Positions 45,556-56,040 of a DNA stretch of 64,000 nucleotides are shown one piece after another. Position 1 is the first letter of the stretch. Every line of letters begins with the position of its first letter. The stretch is from positions 1 to 64,000 of the forward strand of contig CAMYYY010000006.1 of NCBI GenBank assembly GCA_947303715.1, read 5' to 3'. The position numbers and the translations under genes are program-made. The notes under the pieces are model-generated. The model was not told the origin of the DNA and made no database searches. It was given only the letters and a program-made list of their open reading frames with translations. This DNA comes from an uncultured Bacteroidales bacterium. Its GTDB lineage: Bacteria; Bacteroidota; Bacteroidia; Bacteroidales; Bacteroidaceae.

Positions 45556-47604
45556 ATGAGAATAATGCCGATAAAAAAAACATCCGTCAACCGTAAAGGG
45601 CTCTTGCCCCTTGTAGCCCTTGTGATGTCCTTCCCCTTGCCCCTCTTGGCACAGGACCTTGCAGTGGAGCCTGCCGACACCTTGTTGGAGCAACAGATCG
45701 ATGAAGTAATGGTAGCCGCCCGTCGGCCGGGCACCAAGAGCCTGACGGGAGCTGTGGGCGGTGTGGTCATAGGGCGCGAAGAACTTTTCAAGGCCGCCTG
45801 CTGCAACCTGGGCGAGAGTTTTACGACGAATCCGTCCGTGGATGTGAGCTACAGCGATGCCGCTACGGGTGCCAAACAGATCAGGCTGTTAGGCCTGAGC
45901 GGCATCTATGTGCAGATGCTGACGGAGAACCTCCCGAACTTCCGCGGTGCGGCAACACCCTATGCTCTTGAGTATGTGCCCGGTTCATGGATGAAGAGCA
46001 TCCAGGTGTCAAAAGGGTCTTCCTCGGTGCGTCATGGCTACGAGAGCATCACAGGACAGATTGACATCGAATACCTGAAGCCCGAGGACGAACCGGGTGT
46101 TACCGTCAACCTCTTCGGGAATTCCATGGGGCGTATGGAGGCAAATGCCGATGCCAACGTACATTTCAATGAACGTCTCAGCACAGTCGTGCTGGCACAC
46201 GTCCAACAGGAATACGGCCATCACGACCAGAACAACGACGGATTCCTCGATCAGCCCAACGTCGGGCAATGGAACCTGCAGAACCGCTGGAAATGGCAGG
46301 GCGAGCGCTATATCTTCCATGGAGGCATAGGCGCCCTCAAGGAGAAGCGCGAGGGCGGACAGATGCCCCATGCACCCGCTCCGCTTTACCAAATCGGTAT
46401 CGGAACCGACCGTTACGAAGGTTATATGAAGCATGCCTTCATCTTTGACGCTGAGCACGGTACGAACCTCGCCCTTATGGGCAACTTGTCCTGGCATAGG
46501 ACGGATGCCCTCTATGGCATCAAGCACTACGACGGGGGCGAACGCGATGCCTACGCCCAATTGCTTTTCGAAACGCATTTCACAGAACATCATAATCTTT
46601 CGACGGGTCTCTCGTTGAATCACTACGAAATGGATGAGAAGCTGGAGCCGACGTATGCCGATTTAAGCAACTACAAGCCCATACCCTCGGAAACAACGGT
46701 TGGCGCCTATGCCCAATACACCTATGCCCTTCACGAGAAGCTTACGGCAATGGCTGGCTTCCGTGCCGACCACAGTAGCCGTTATGGTTTGTTCTTCACC
46801 CCTCGCTTTCACCTGAAAATATCGCCAAGCGACGTCGTCAGCCTGCGCCTCTCTGCGGGCAAGGGCTATCGCTCCGTTCATGCTCTTGCTGAGAACCACA
46901 ACTTGCTTTCCAGCGGGCGACAGTTGGTTGTCGATGACTTACAGCAGGAGATGGCCTGGAACTATGGCGCCAGCGTAGCGCTCTACATCCCTCTTGGGGG
47001 AAACTCGCTGAAGATGAATGCGGAGTATTTCCATACGCATTTCTACCGTCAGACGGTCATTGACTATGACAGCGACCCCACGCGTATCCATATTTCGAAC
47101 CTCATGGGCCGCTCGTATTCCAATACGTTGCAGATTGACGCCTCGTACCCCGTCGTCAGCGGACTGGAGCTGATGGCCGCCTGGAGGCTGAACGATGTCA
47201 GAAGCACCTACGGCGGGATACTTAGGGAGAAACCTCTGACAAGTCGCTATAAAGGTTTGCTGACTGTCAGCTATAAGACTCCGCTTGAGCTGTGGCAGTT
47301 CGACGCAACGCTGCAACTGAACGGTCCTGGGCGGATGCCCACTCCATACACGCTGCCCGACGGCTCCCCTTCATGGGAAGAGAACTTCCCTGCCTACGAA
47401 CAGCTATCGGCACAGATTACCCGGTGGTTTCGCCACTTCTCTATCTACATCGGTGGTGAGAACCTCACCGGTTTCCGTCAGCAGGTGACCATCATCGATG
47501 CATCCCATCCTTGGAGCTCCACCTTCGACCCCACGATGGTGTGGGGCCCTGTGCAGGGTGCCATGGGCTATGCTGGTGTGCGTATTAACCTCGGACATCT
47601 ATGA
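45556..47604 (+). CDS. TonB-dependent receptor
   Basis: Plug 'ESFTTNPSVDVSYSDAATGAKQIRLLGLSGIYVQMLTEN', 'RHGYESITGQIDIEYLKP'; start moved to ATG (supplied start is GTG). Confidence 0.92.
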   Translation: MRIMPIKKTSVNRKGLLPLVALVMSFPLPLLAQDLAVEPADTLLEQQIDEVMVAARRPGTKSLTGAVGGVVIGREELFKAACCNLGESFTTNPSVDVSYSDAATGAKQIRLLGLSGIYVQMLTENLPNFRGAATPYALEYVPGSWMKSIQVSKGSSSVRHGYESITGQIDIEYLKPEDEPGVTVNLFGNSMGRMEANADANVHFNERLSTVVLAHVQQEYGHHDQNNDGFLDQPNVGQWNLQNRWKWQGERYIFHGGIGALKEKREGGQMPHAPAPLYQIGIGTDRYEGYMKHAFIFDAEHGTNLALMGNLSWHRTDALYGIKHYDGGERDAYAQLLFETHFTEHHNLSTGLSLNHYEMDEKLEPTYADLSNYKPIPSETTVGAYAQYTYALHEKLTAMAGFRADHSSRYGLFFTPRFHLKISPSDVVSLRLSAGKGYRSVHALAENHNLLSSGRQLVVDDLQQEMAWNYGASVALYIPLGGNSLKMNAEYFHTHFYRQTVIDYDSDPTRIHISNLMGRSYSNTLQIDASYPVVSGLELMAAWRLNDVRSTYGGILREKPLTSRYKGLLTVSYKTPLELWQFDATLQLNGPGRMPTPYTLPDGSPSWEENFPAYEQLSAQITRWFRHFSIYIGGENLTGFRQQVTIIDASHPWSSTFDPTMVWGPVQGAMGYAGVRINLGHL

Positions 47605-47633
47605 CCACATAATCCTTATAAATTTATACAACT

Positions 47634-47939
47634 ATGAAGAAACTTCTATTACTCGTCGTCCTTCTGTCGTTTGTCGTAGTCGGGGTCGCCAAGGACATCA
47701 AGACCGTGCGCCTCACCACTACCCCGCAGATGCATTGCGAGAATTGTGAGAAGAAGATCAAGGGAAATCTTCGTTTCGAAAAGGGTGTCAAGAAGATTGA
47801 CACCAGTATCACCGACCAAACGGTTACCATCAAGTATGATGCCGACAAGACCACCGTTGAGAAGCTCATCAAGGCCTTCCCCAAGTTTGGCTATCAGGCC
47901 CGCGAGCTGAAGAAGGACGAGAAGGTGAAATCAAAATGA
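47634..47939 (+). CDS. Secreted heavy-metal-associated (HMA) domain protein
   Basis: Signal peptide plus 'MHCENCEKKIKGNLRFEKGVKKIDTSITDQTVTIKYDADKTTVEKLIKAFPKFGY'. Confidence 0.9.
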   Translation: MKKLLLLVVLLSFVVVGVAKDIKTVRLTTTPQMHCENCEKKIKGNLRFEKGVKKIDTSITDQTVTIKYDADKTTVEKLIKAFPKFGYQARELKKDEKVKSK

Positions 47940-48685
47940 CCAGTCATTTTTCTTTTTCCCGCAGGCCGCTCGCTCCGACCCGAACCCTTGTGAAAGAGGG
48001 GATTCTGCCGATGGGCGGAATCCTTGGGATAACGGTAGTTCTTGTGGCCATATTTTATCTCTTCCTGCATATTGGGCGCGGTATGGAGCCAGTTGTGCCC
48101 ATTCATGTGGATGATGGGGAGACGGTGGATCCCAATCCGATGCGACTGGCATTTATGGTTTCAGCCTTTGTGCTGGCTTTTGTCCTGGCCGTCGTAGCCG
48201 ACCGTAAAGGGAAGTCGGGTAAGACTTTCCCTGCTTTTTGGATCGGATATGCAGCCGGTACTTTGTTGTGGCAATCGGTGGGCGAATGTGCTTGGCACTT
48301 CAGTATCGAGGAAGGCGAATACCTCATGTGCTTCCCCCATCTTGAGGGCGCATCAGCTTTGTTTTTAGTTGTTCTTACAACCATCTTGCTTGTCTATTGT
48401 TACAAGCGTCGGACATTTAGTTGGGGCGTTTGGATATTTTTCCTTTCATTTGTGGGGAATTGGTTCGGACATTTCGTGCTGATCGGCACCTATCCGATGG
48501 TGCATGGCCTGATGGACGAAGAGGTTTGGTTCAAGGGAGCGGGAGCTGTTGTGGGCACGCTCGTTTGCATAGGCTCTCTGTTACTGGCTGCCCATGCTGC
48601 CCGTGATACCAAAGCACGTCTTTGCTGCTGCCTGATGCTCTACTTCGGAATAGGTATCATCGTTACCGGCGTTACCGGGATATAG
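47936..48685 (+). CDS. Polytopic membrane protein, unknown function
   Basis: ATGA overlap with HMA gene stop; about six hydrophobic segments. Confidence 0.75.
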   Translation: MTSHFSFSRRPLAPTRTLVKEGILPMGGILGITVVLVAIFYLFLHIGRGMEPVVPIHVDDGETVDPNPMRLAFMVSAFVLAFVLAVVADRKGKSGKTFPAFWIGYAAGTLLWQSVGECAWHFSIEEGEYLMCFPHLEGASALFLVVLTTILLVYCYKRRTFSWGVWIFFLSFVGNWFGHFVLIGTYPMVHGLMDEEVWFKGAGAVVGTLVCIGSLLLAAHAARDTKARLCCCLMLYFGIGIIVTGVTGI

Positions 48686-49913
48686 TTTTATAATATAGTA
48701 CTGAGCAGTTCCGTCGGGTGAGGAGGCGACGGGCGGTGTGGAGGATGTCGTCTGCTGTGACGGCACGATAACGACGTATGTCTTCGTCGGGCGTGGTACC
48801 GTAAAGTGTCTGCTGGGCGAGGTTGACTGCAACGTTGACGGGGTTTATCCCTGCCCAGACGCGGTCGGACTCAAAGCGGTTGCGCACTTTGTCGAGCTCA
48901 TAGTCGCTGACGGGTTCGTGCTTCAGTCGTTCCACCTCGGCAAGGATGGCAGCCTCGGCTTGGGGTAGGGTGGTGTCAGGATGGAGTCGCCCTTCGATGA
49001 GGATAAGTCCTGGGTCGATGCTGCCGCTGATGTAGGCGTCGATGCTGCCGAAGAGCTTCTGCTCGTTGACGAGGTGCTGTGCCAATCTGCCACTCTGCCC
49101 AGCAGCCAGCAAGTCGGTGATGACGTCGCAGACGCAGTATTCGGGCGACGAATGGTCTGGCATGTGCCACGCCATAACAATCATGTCTAGCGGTACGTTC
49201 CTTCGCACAGTCTTTCGTCTGAGCCGCAGCTGGGGAGACTCGGCTTCAGACGGAATTGAAGATTGAAGATTGAAAATTGAAGATTGAAGATTGGCAAAGT
49301 GCTTCTCTGCCAAGCGTACCGTCTCCTCCCAGGGAAGTGCTCCAGCCACGGCGAGAATGGCATTGGCGGGATGGTAGTAGCGCTGATAGAATTTGCGGAT
49401 GGCTTTGGGCGTGGCGCTCTCGATATGCGAGGGCTCCACGCCAATGGTAGGCCAGCGGTAGGGATGGACGCGGTAGGCAAGGGAGCGGATGAGGTGCTGG
49501 ACATCGCCGTAGGGCTGACTGAGGTAGCGTTGCTTGAACTCCTCAATAACCACCTGTTTCTGCACTTGCACGCTACGCCTGTCGAGGGTGAGCCCCCGCA
49601 TGCGGTCGGCTTCCAAGTAGAAAGCCGTCTCGGCATGTTCGCGTGGCACGGTGATGTAGAACGAGGTGAAGTCGTTGTTGGTGAAGGCATTGTCCTCGCC
49701 CCCGCAGAACTGCACACGGCTGTCGTAGTCGGAGACACGCGGCGTGCCTTCGAACATCAGGTGTTCCAGCAGATGTGCCCAGCCTGTGTGGGCGGGGTCC
49801 TCGTTGCGTGCGCCCACGTTGTAGAGGATGCAGAGCGCCACCATCTGCGTGTCGGGCACATCGGCATGCACTACCTGCAAACCGTTGGGGAGTCTCTTGG
49901 AATGGATTTCCAT
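48672..49913 (-). CDS. M16-family zinc peptidase
   Basis: 'GWAHLLEHLMFEGTPR' HxxEH, 'YYHPANAILAVAGALPWEE'. Confidence 0.93.
   Translation of the reverse strand: MEIHSKRLPNGLQVVHADVPDTQMVALCILYNVGARNEDPAHTGWAHLLEHLMFEGTPRVSDYDSRVQFCGGEDNAFTNNDFTSFYITVPREHAETAFYLEADRMRGLTLDRRSVQVQKQVVIEEFKQRYLSQPYGDVQHLIRSLAYRVHPYRWPTIGVEPSHIESATPKAIRKFYQRYYHPANAILAVAGALPWEETVRLAEKHFANLQSSIFNLQSSIPSEAESPQLRLRRKTVRRNVPLDMIVMAWHMPDHSSPEYCVCDVITDLLAAGQSGRLAQHLVNEQKLFGSIDAYISGSIDPGLILIEGRLHPDTTLPQAEAAILAEVERLKHEPVSDYELDKVRNRFESDRVWAGINPVNVAVNLAQQTLYGTTPDEDIRRYRAVTADDILHTARRLLTRRNCSVLYYKTISR
49254..49293. repeat. GATTGAA heptad repeat inside the M16 peptidase coding frame
   Basis: aattgaagattgaagattgaaaattgaagattgaagattgg; encodes NLQSSIFNLQSSI on minus strand. 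Confidence 0.9.
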
Positions 49914-50804
49914 TTATTTGTCAAGGACGACAATCTGTTTGATGCGGACATCCTCAAAGGGACGTTTGTCGGCGTTGACGGCGCGTTTCTCAATCTTCGT
50001 CAGCACCTCGTCGCCCTCGATGACTTCGCCAAACACGGTATAGAAACCGTCGAGGCTGGCTTCACCGCCGATGGTCTTATACACCTGCCGCTGCTCTTTG
50101 GAGTAGGCGAAGGGCTTGCGCGTAGCCATTACGGAGTCAGTCTTTTCCTTAATCTCCTCCTTGACGTTCCAGATGCCGCGTTTGTTGTCCTTCTGCTTCA
50201 TCTCCTTGAGTTGTTTCTGATAGACGGGCTGCTTGGTGATGCTGTCGAACACCACCTCACGGCGTTTCTTGTTGACGCGGATTTCGTCGTTGTTCAACCG
50301 GACGTCCTGATGCTTGTAGCCGGTGACGATGTAGAACTGTCCTCCGCTCGACTCAAGCATGGGCTTGTAGCTCGCCATAGCAATGGCTCCGCGACGGTGG
50401 TAGTACTTCTCGGGCATGAGCTCGGGTTCGAGTGTGTAGTCGACGTCGCCTGAGCCGAGCTTCGTCTCTTTAGTGGCTGTCTTGGAGGCAGGGTCGCCAG
50501 CCTGGATGAGCGAGCCGGAGATGATGCGGTAGAATGTCTGGTTGTTGTAGTAGCCCTTCTTCGCCAGCTTCACGAAGTTGTGGCGATGGCGGGGCGTGTC
50601 GCGGAAGAGGCGGAGCGTGATGTCGCCCTCTGTGGTTTCGATACGGACATACTGGTCGGCATCTACGGGGATGGTGTCGGCATCCACCACGGGCTGGGGC
50701 GCAGGCTCAGCCTTCTTTCCCGTCCCTCCGTTGCACGACGTCAGGCTGCCAGCCAGTCCCAGCAGTCCCATGCAGATAATCGCGAGATAGAGATTCTTTT
50801 TCAT
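49914..50804 (-). CDS. Peptidyl-prolyl cis-trans isomerase (cyclophilin) lipoprotein
   Basis: Lipobox 'LTSC'; 'HNFVKLAKKGYYNNQTFYRIISGSLIQAGDP', 'GAIAMASYKPMLESSGGQFYIV'. Confidence 0.93.
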   Translation of the reverse strand: MKKNLYLAIICMGLLGLAGSLTSCNGGTGKKAEPAPQPVVDADTIPVDADQYVRIETTEGDITLRLFRDTPRHRHNFVKLAKKGYYNNQTFYRIISGSLIQAGDPASKTATKETKLGSGDVDYTLEPELMPEKYYHRRGAIAMASYKPMLESSGGQFYIVTGYKHQDVRLNNDEIRVNKKRREVVFDSITKQPVYQKQLKEMKQKDNKRGIWNVKEEIKEKTDSVMATRKPFAYSKEQRQVYKTIGGEASLDGFYTVFGEVIEGDEVLTKIEKRAVNADKRPFEDVRIKQIVVLDK

Positions 50805-50811
50805 AATGGTA

Positions 50812-52893
50812 TCATTGTTTTACTTCGTATTTCAATAGCAGGCTGCTTCGCGGTTGGTCTAACGTCAGCGTCAGCCCTTCCATCAGCGTCGCTCCTGAGA
50901 GCTCCGATGTTTCATTCTTATCCTTATTATAGACGATGTAGGTCTGCGCGGGGTTGAGGCCGCACAGCCGCACGACGTAGGTTGCATTCTCGCAGGCTGC
51001 CCGACGGAAGGCCACGATGTAGCCCGAATCGTCCGAGGGGCGATGGAGCTGGTAGGCCAGCCAGATGTCGTCGCCTGTCAGGTCGCCCGTGCCGCTGAGG
51101 GGATAGAAGTCCTCGTAGAAATAGGGACGTACCGCCTGGAACTCCTCCAGCGTGCGGGCCATGTCCGTAAACGCCTCGCCCGACTGCGTGAGCTTCCAGT
51201 TGAACACCACCGCGCTTCCCAGCGACGAACGCGAATCGAACGGGTTGACGTGGTAGCTTCCTGTGGCGTGCTGCGGAAGGAAGAACTCCAGGCCGTAGGT
51301 GTGGCATTGGTAGCCGACGGGCTCGCCGTAGTTGTAGTCGGTACGCCACATCGGAGCGCTACGCAGCATGGTCTCGTAGTCGAGGCGTCGTCCCCCGCTG
51401 GCGCAGTTGTCGATGAGCAGGGTGGGGAAGCGGCTGAGCAGATAGTCCCAGAAGTCGTAGAGCCCCATGATGTATTTCACCTCCGTCATGCCCCGTCGTC
51501 CCTCCTCGTCGTTGGCCAGCCAGATGCCCTCGGGGGCGATGTTGAAGTCCTGCCGGTAGTAGTCGATGCCGTTCGCTTCAAGTATGTCGCCGATGGTCTG
51601 GCTCATCCAGCGGCAGGCATCGGGGTTAGCAAGATTGAACAAGCGGTTGTCGCCCCCCGCCGAGAGCATCCATTCGGGGTGTTCCCTCTCCCAGCGGCTG
51701 CCCTTATAGACGCGCTCTGGTTCGAACCACACCATGAACTTCGCATCCGTCTTGGCGTGGATATAGTCGGCAATGGGGCGCATCCCGTCGGGGAAGCGCT
51801 CGGGGTCGGGTGTCCAATTGCCCACGGTATTGTACCAGTTCTTGCCTTTGGCATAGTCGTCGGCCTCGGTGTACCAGCCGGCATCCAGCCAGAAGGCCTC
51901 CGGCGCGAGGCCGAAGAGATGCGTGCGTTCCACGAGGGCAATGGCGTACGTCGTGGTCATGCAGGTGTATTCGTTGCAAGGCTCGGGGTCACCCCAGTTG
52001 AAGCCGCCGAACATGGGGTAATAGACCGTCTCGCCATTCACCTTGCGGGAGTGGTGATTGAGCATGAAACGACGGAAACGGTTGTGTCCTGCCATACGGT
52101 TGTCGCCCTGCCAGAAGAGGAGGCAGACGCTGGCTACGCGGATGCGCTCGCCGGGCAGCAGACGGGCATTCAGGTGCTTGATGCCAGCTGAGAGCGAGAG
52201 TTTCCGCTCATCGACGGCGGTAATGCAGCTGTTCCATGTTCCCGTCCACCCTACGGCTACCACGACGCCCTCGGCCTTCGAGGTCTGCACGTTGAAGAAC
52301 GGAAAGGCGCTGTCGGACGAGCGTCCTCCGCGCGGCTCCATCGTAAGGGTATCGCCGGGGACGAGCATCTTCTCGTGGGGAGCAAAATCGGAGCGACGGG
52401 CGGTACTTCCTTCGGCATAATAGACCGTTGCCTCAGCCTTGGGGTGGACGAGCGAGGCATCTACCGTCTGCACCTTGCTAATGGCGGGTGTGGGGCTCTC
52501 GGCCTTGTTCTCAAACCACAGCAACCACTCCACGGCACCCGAATCCTTCCATCCCGTCACCTCGCACGAGACCTCTAAACCCGACCGCTTGTCGGCGTAC
52601 GTGACGAGGTAGCGCACGGCGTTTCCGTCCGCGTCGGGCAGGCGGCGGATAGTGTGCTGCCATGTGCGGAGAAACTGTGATGAGGGTGTTCCGCCGTAGT
52701 CGAAGGAGAAGGGGGGCGTCTTACCTTTGGCAAACTGCGTGGTTATCCAGCGCTCCACATTGACGGCTTTTCCGTTCAGCATCAGTTGGCTTTGCGCCGC
52801 ACTATGCAGATGTCCACCCGCTACGGCAAGCAGCAAAACGAGGATAAAAACGCGGTTCAGTAGTTGTCTCATCAATCCGTTCATCTTTTCCAT
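50812..52893 (-). CDS. Alpha-galactosidase (GH36)
   Basis: 'EAFWLDAGWYTEADD', 'FMVWFEPERV', 'YYRQDFNIAPE', 'LIDNCASGGRRLDYETMLRSAPMWRTDYNYGEP'. Confidence 0.95.
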   Translation of the reverse strand: MEKMNGLMRQLLNRVFILVLLLAVAGGHLHSAAQSQLMLNGKAVNVERWITTQFAKGKTPPFSFDYGGTPSSQFLRTWQHTIRRLPDADGNAVRYLVTYADKRSGLEVSCEVTGWKDSGAVEWLLWFENKAESPTPAISKVQTVDASLVHPKAEATVYYAEGSTARRSDFAPHEKMLVPGDTLTMEPRGGRSSDSAFPFFNVQTSKAEGVVVAVGWTGTWNSCITAVDERKLSLSAGIKHLNARLLPGERIRVASVCLLFWQGDNRMAGHNRFRRFMLNHHSRKVNGETVYYPMFGGFNWGDPEPCNEYTCMTTTYAIALVERTHLFGLAPEAFWLDAGWYTEADDYAKGKNWYNTVGNWTPDPERFPDGMRPIADYIHAKTDAKFMVWFEPERVYKGSRWEREHPEWMLSAGGDNRLFNLANPDACRWMSQTIGDILEANGIDYYRQDFNIAPEGIWLANDEEGRRGMTEVKYIMGLYDFWDYLLSRFPTLLIDNCASGGRRLDYETMLRSAPMWRTDYNYGEPVGYQCHTYGLEFFLPQHATGSYHVNPFDSRSSLGSAVVFNWKLTQSGEAFTDMARTLEEFQAVRPYFYEDFYPLSGTGDLTGDDIWLAYQLHRPSDDSGYIVAFRRAACENATYVVRLCGLNPAQTYIVYNKDKNETSELSGATLMEGLTLTLDQPRSSLLLKYEVKQ

Positions 52894-53060
52894 GGCAGAA
52901 AATCCATTATTCCGCCGCGAATGTACGACTTTATTTTGTTTATTCCTACACTTGGCAGTTCTTTTTCATTCCCAAAGGATAGAAAGGACTTCTTTTTTTC
53001 TTATTAGCTCCCCTTTGGGAGGCATTCGGATTGACGGCTCTTTAGAAAAACGCAAAAAAA

Positions 53061-53092
53061 TTTGCTTTTTCACTCGACTCGCCCTATCTTTG
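53061..53092 (+). promoter_or_regulatory. Bacteroidetes-type promoter
   Basis: TTTG 53061-53064, 20-nt spacer, TATCTTTG 53085-53092. Confidence 0.75.
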
Positions 53093-53126
53093 CTGTCGAA
53101 AATAGGTTATTCTTAAAAACATTATC

Positions 53127-54032
53127 ATGAAACCAACATTGTTTGTATTGGCTGCGGGTATGGGAAGCCGTTATGGCGGCCTGAAGCAGCTCGATGGTCT
53201 CGGCCCCAGCGGCGAGACGATTATGGACTATTCGATTTACGACGCCATCCGTGCCGGATTCGGGAAGATTGTCTTCGTCATCCGTAAGGATTTCGAGCAG
53301 GACTTCCGCGACAAGGTGCTGAGCAAGTATGAGGGGCACATCCCCACGGAGCTGGTGTTCCAAGCAATTACCGACCTTCCTGCCGGATTCACCTGTCCCG
53401 AGGAACGCGTCAAGCCGTGGGGTACGAACCACGCTGTGCTGATGGGCAAGGACGTCATCAACGAGCCGTTCTGCGTCATCAATGCCGACGACTTCTATGG
53501 GCGTGATGCCTTTGCCGTGATGGGCAAGTACCTTGCTGCCCTGCCCGAGGGAAGCAAGAACGACTATTCGATGGTGGGCTTCCGCGTGGCTAACACGCTG
53601 AGCGAGAACGGTACTGTGGCTCGCGGCATCTGCAGCAAGGATGCCGACGAGAACCTGACCACCGTCGTGGAGCGCACGGAGATTATGCGCGTCGATGGCC
53701 CCGTCTGCTACAAGGACGAGGAAGGCAAGTGGGTGGCTGTCCCCGACAACACCCCCGTTTCGATGAACATGTGGGGCTTCACACCCGACTACTTCAAGTA
53801 TAGCGAGGAGATGTTCGTCGATTTCCTGAAGGAGAACATCGGCAAGCCCAAGGCAGAGTTCTTCATCCCGCTGGTGGTGAACAACCTCATTACGACAGGC
53901 CGTGCCAACGTGAAGGTGCTCGACACTACTGCCGTGTGGTTTGGCGTCACCTACGCAGCCGACCGTCAGGGTACTGTTGATAGAATCAAGGCGCTTGTCG
54001 ATGCAGGCGAATATCCTGCCAAGCTGTTCTGA
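53127..54032 (+). CDS. Nucleotidyltransferase (sugar-1-phosphate NTP transferase-like)
   Basis: 'LFVLAAGMGSRYGGLKQLDGLGPSGETIMDYSIYDA'. Confidence 0.9.
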   Translation: MKPTLFVLAAGMGSRYGGLKQLDGLGPSGETIMDYSIYDAIRAGFGKIVFVIRKDFEQDFRDKVLSKYEGHIPTELVFQAITDLPAGFTCPEERVKPWGTNHAVLMGKDVINEPFCVINADDFYGRDAFAVMGKYLAALPEGSKNDYSMVGFRVANTLSENGTVARGICSKDADENLTTVVERTEIMRVDGPVCYKDEEGKWVAVPDNTPVSMNMWGFTPDYFKYSEEMFVDFLKENIGKPKAEFFIPLVVNNLITTGRANVKVLDTTAVWFGVTYAADRQGTVDRIKALVDAGEYPAKLF

Positions 54033-54805
54033 TGCAGGTACTTGACCTTATTGTAAGAGATTCCGTCGCAGTAAGCGCCACTGCCACCCGGCTGGTGCTT
54101 GCTGCGTCGGATGCTTCTGTGCTTCCCGCTGTCCTCCCTGGGCAGTTTGTGGAAGTGCGTATTGACGAAACGCCCGGTGTGCTGCTTCGCCGTCCTATCT
54201 CCATCCACGATTGCGATGCGGCAAACGGCACTCTTGTGCTGTTGGTGCAACGTGTCGGCAAGGGCACGGCCTGGCTCTGCAACCGCAGGGCGGGCGATGT
54301 GGTGAACGTGGTGCTGCCCCTCGGCAACGGCTTCAGTCTTCCTTCAATGGCTTCCGGCTTCCGTCCGCTTCTCGTTGGAGGCGGCGTGGGCGTAGCGCCC
54401 TTGCTGTTGTTGGGCAAGGAGTTGACACGGAGAGGTGCCGAACCGACGTTCCTCTTGGGGGCACGGACGGAGAAGGACTTGCTCTGCCTGGAGCGTTTCG
54501 AACAAGCCGCCCGCACGCTGGTCTCTACGGAGAACGGCGGGGCGGGGGAGAAGGGCCTCGTCACGCAGCACAGCGTGCTGGAGAAGGAACGCTTCGACCA
54601 TATCTACACCTGCGGCCCGCTGCCTATGATGAAAGCTGTGGCGCGATTGGCACGAGAGAAGGACATCACGTGCGAGGCCTCGTTGGAGAACCGCATGGCG
54701 TGCGGCCTTGGAGCCTGTCTGTGCTGTGTGGAGGACACGGTGGACGGCAACGTCTGTGTCTGCAAGGAAGGTCCCGTGTTTTCAATTGACAGACTGAAAT
54801 GGTAA
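54032..54805 (+). CDS. pyrK: Dihydroorotate dehydrogenase electron-transfer subunit
   Basis: 'LPGQFVEVRI', 'CGPLPMMKAVARLAREKDITCEASLENRMACGLGACLCCV' 2Fe-2S. Confidence 0.93.
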   Translation: MQVLDLIVRDSVAVSATATRLVLAASDASVLPAVLPGQFVEVRIDETPGVLLRRPISIHDCDAANGTLVLLVQRVGKGTAWLCNRRAGDVVNVVLPLGNGFSLPSMASGFRPLLVGGGVGVAPLLLLGKELTRRGAEPTFLLGARTEKDLLCLERFEQAARTLVSTENGGAGEKGLVTQHSVLEKERFDHIYTCGPLPMMKAVARLAREKDITCEASLENRMACGLGACLCCVEDTVDGNVCVCKEGPVFSIDRLKW

Positions 54806-54826
54806 TCCCTAACCCTTAACCCTCCC

Positions 54827-55726
54827 ATGAAGCCGATTAGAATTGGAAACCTTGAACTTCGTAACCCCGTGCTGACGGCATCGGGCACGTTCGGCTATGG
54901 CACAGAGTATGCCGACTTTGTTGACTTCAACCGTCTCGGCGGCATCATCGTCAAGGGCACTACGCTCCATGCTCGCGAAGGCAATCCCTATCCCCGCATG
55001 GCGGAGACCCCCTCGGGGATGCTCAACGCCGTTGGCTTGCAGAACAAGGGCGTGGCCCACTTTGCTGACGTCATCTATCCCTCCATCTGCGACCTCCCCA
55101 CGAATGTCATTGTCAATGTCTCGGGTTCGACCATCGACGACTATGTGGCTGTGGCCGAGCGCATCGACACGCTGGAGAAGATACCCGCCATCGAGCTCAA
55201 TATCTCCTGCCCCAACGTGAAGCAGGGGGGTATGGCGTTCGGTGTGACCCCCGATGGCGCGGCCTCCGTTGTTCGTGCGGTACGTGCCGCCTACCATAAG
55301 ACACTCATCGTCAAGCTTTCGCCCAACGTGACGGACATCGTGCAGATTGCCCGTGCCGTTGAGGAGGCTGGCGCCGATAGTGTATCGCTCATCAATACGT
55401 TGCTGGGCATGGCCATCGATGCTGAGAAACGTCGCCCCATCCTCTCCACCGTCACGGGTGGATTGAGTGGTCCTGCCGTCAAACCTGTCGCCCTGCGCAT
55501 GGTGTGGCAGGTGGCGCACGCCGTCCATATCCCCGTCATCGGCTTGGGAGGTATCATGAGTGGAACGGATGCCATTGAGTTCCTGTTGGCTGGAGCAAAG
55601 GCCGTGCAGGTGGGAACAGCCAATTTCGTCGATCCTGCCGTAACCATGCACATCGTGGACGAGATGGAGGATTACCTCCGCCGTCACGGGATGAACGAAT
55701 GGGACGAGGTGACGATGAAAGATTGA
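54827..55726 (+). CDS. pyrD: Dihydroorotate dehydrogenase B catalytic subunit
   Basis: '[40 protein letters not shown]', '[13 protein letters not shown]'. Confidence 0.95.
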   Translation: MKPIRIGNLELRNPVLTASGTFGYGTEYADFVDFNRLGGIIVKGTTLHAREGNPYPRMAETPSGMLNAVGLQNKGVAHFADVIYPSICDLPTNVIVNVSGSTIDDYVAVAERIDTLEKIPAIELNISCPNVKQGGMAFGVTPDGAASVVRAVRAAYHKTLIVKLSPNVTDIVQIARAVEEAGADSVSLINTLLGMAIDAEKRRPILSTVTGGLSGPAVKPVALRMVWQVAHAVHIPVIGLGGIMSGTDAIEFLLAGAKAVQVGTANFVDPAVTMHIVDEMEDYLRRHGMNEWDEVTMKD

Positions 55727-55859
55727 AGGCTGCGATTAAGCGAGAGCAGAATGGAGCTGGCTCCGATTCTGCCGAGCGTGACCAGGCTCGACCGAAGGTC
55801 AAAATTGATAATTGAAGATTGAGGAAGGAAAAGAGGTTCGGGAGTTGAGGAAAGAAAAA

Positions 55860-55879
55860 GGCAGTCTGGATGGACTGCC
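55860..55879 (-). terminator. Terminator of tRNA-fMet
   Basis: ggcagtc-tggatg-gactgcc with T-run on the minus strand. Confidence 0.7.
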
Positions 55880-55885
55880 ATTGAG

Positions 55886-55957
<72 letters not shown>

Positions 55958-55970
55958 ATGTTTGCGGGTG

Positions 55971-55978
55971 CAAAGGTA
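55971..55978 (-). promoter_or_regulatory. -7 element (TACCTTTG) of tRNA gene
   Basis: Minus strand TTG-N20-TACCTTTG just upstream of tRNA. Confidence 0.6.
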
Positions 55979-56040
55979 GAGCCTTTCTGCCATTAAAACA
56001 AGCCTTGGAGCTATCTTTTAAGTTAATTTAATAAATATAT

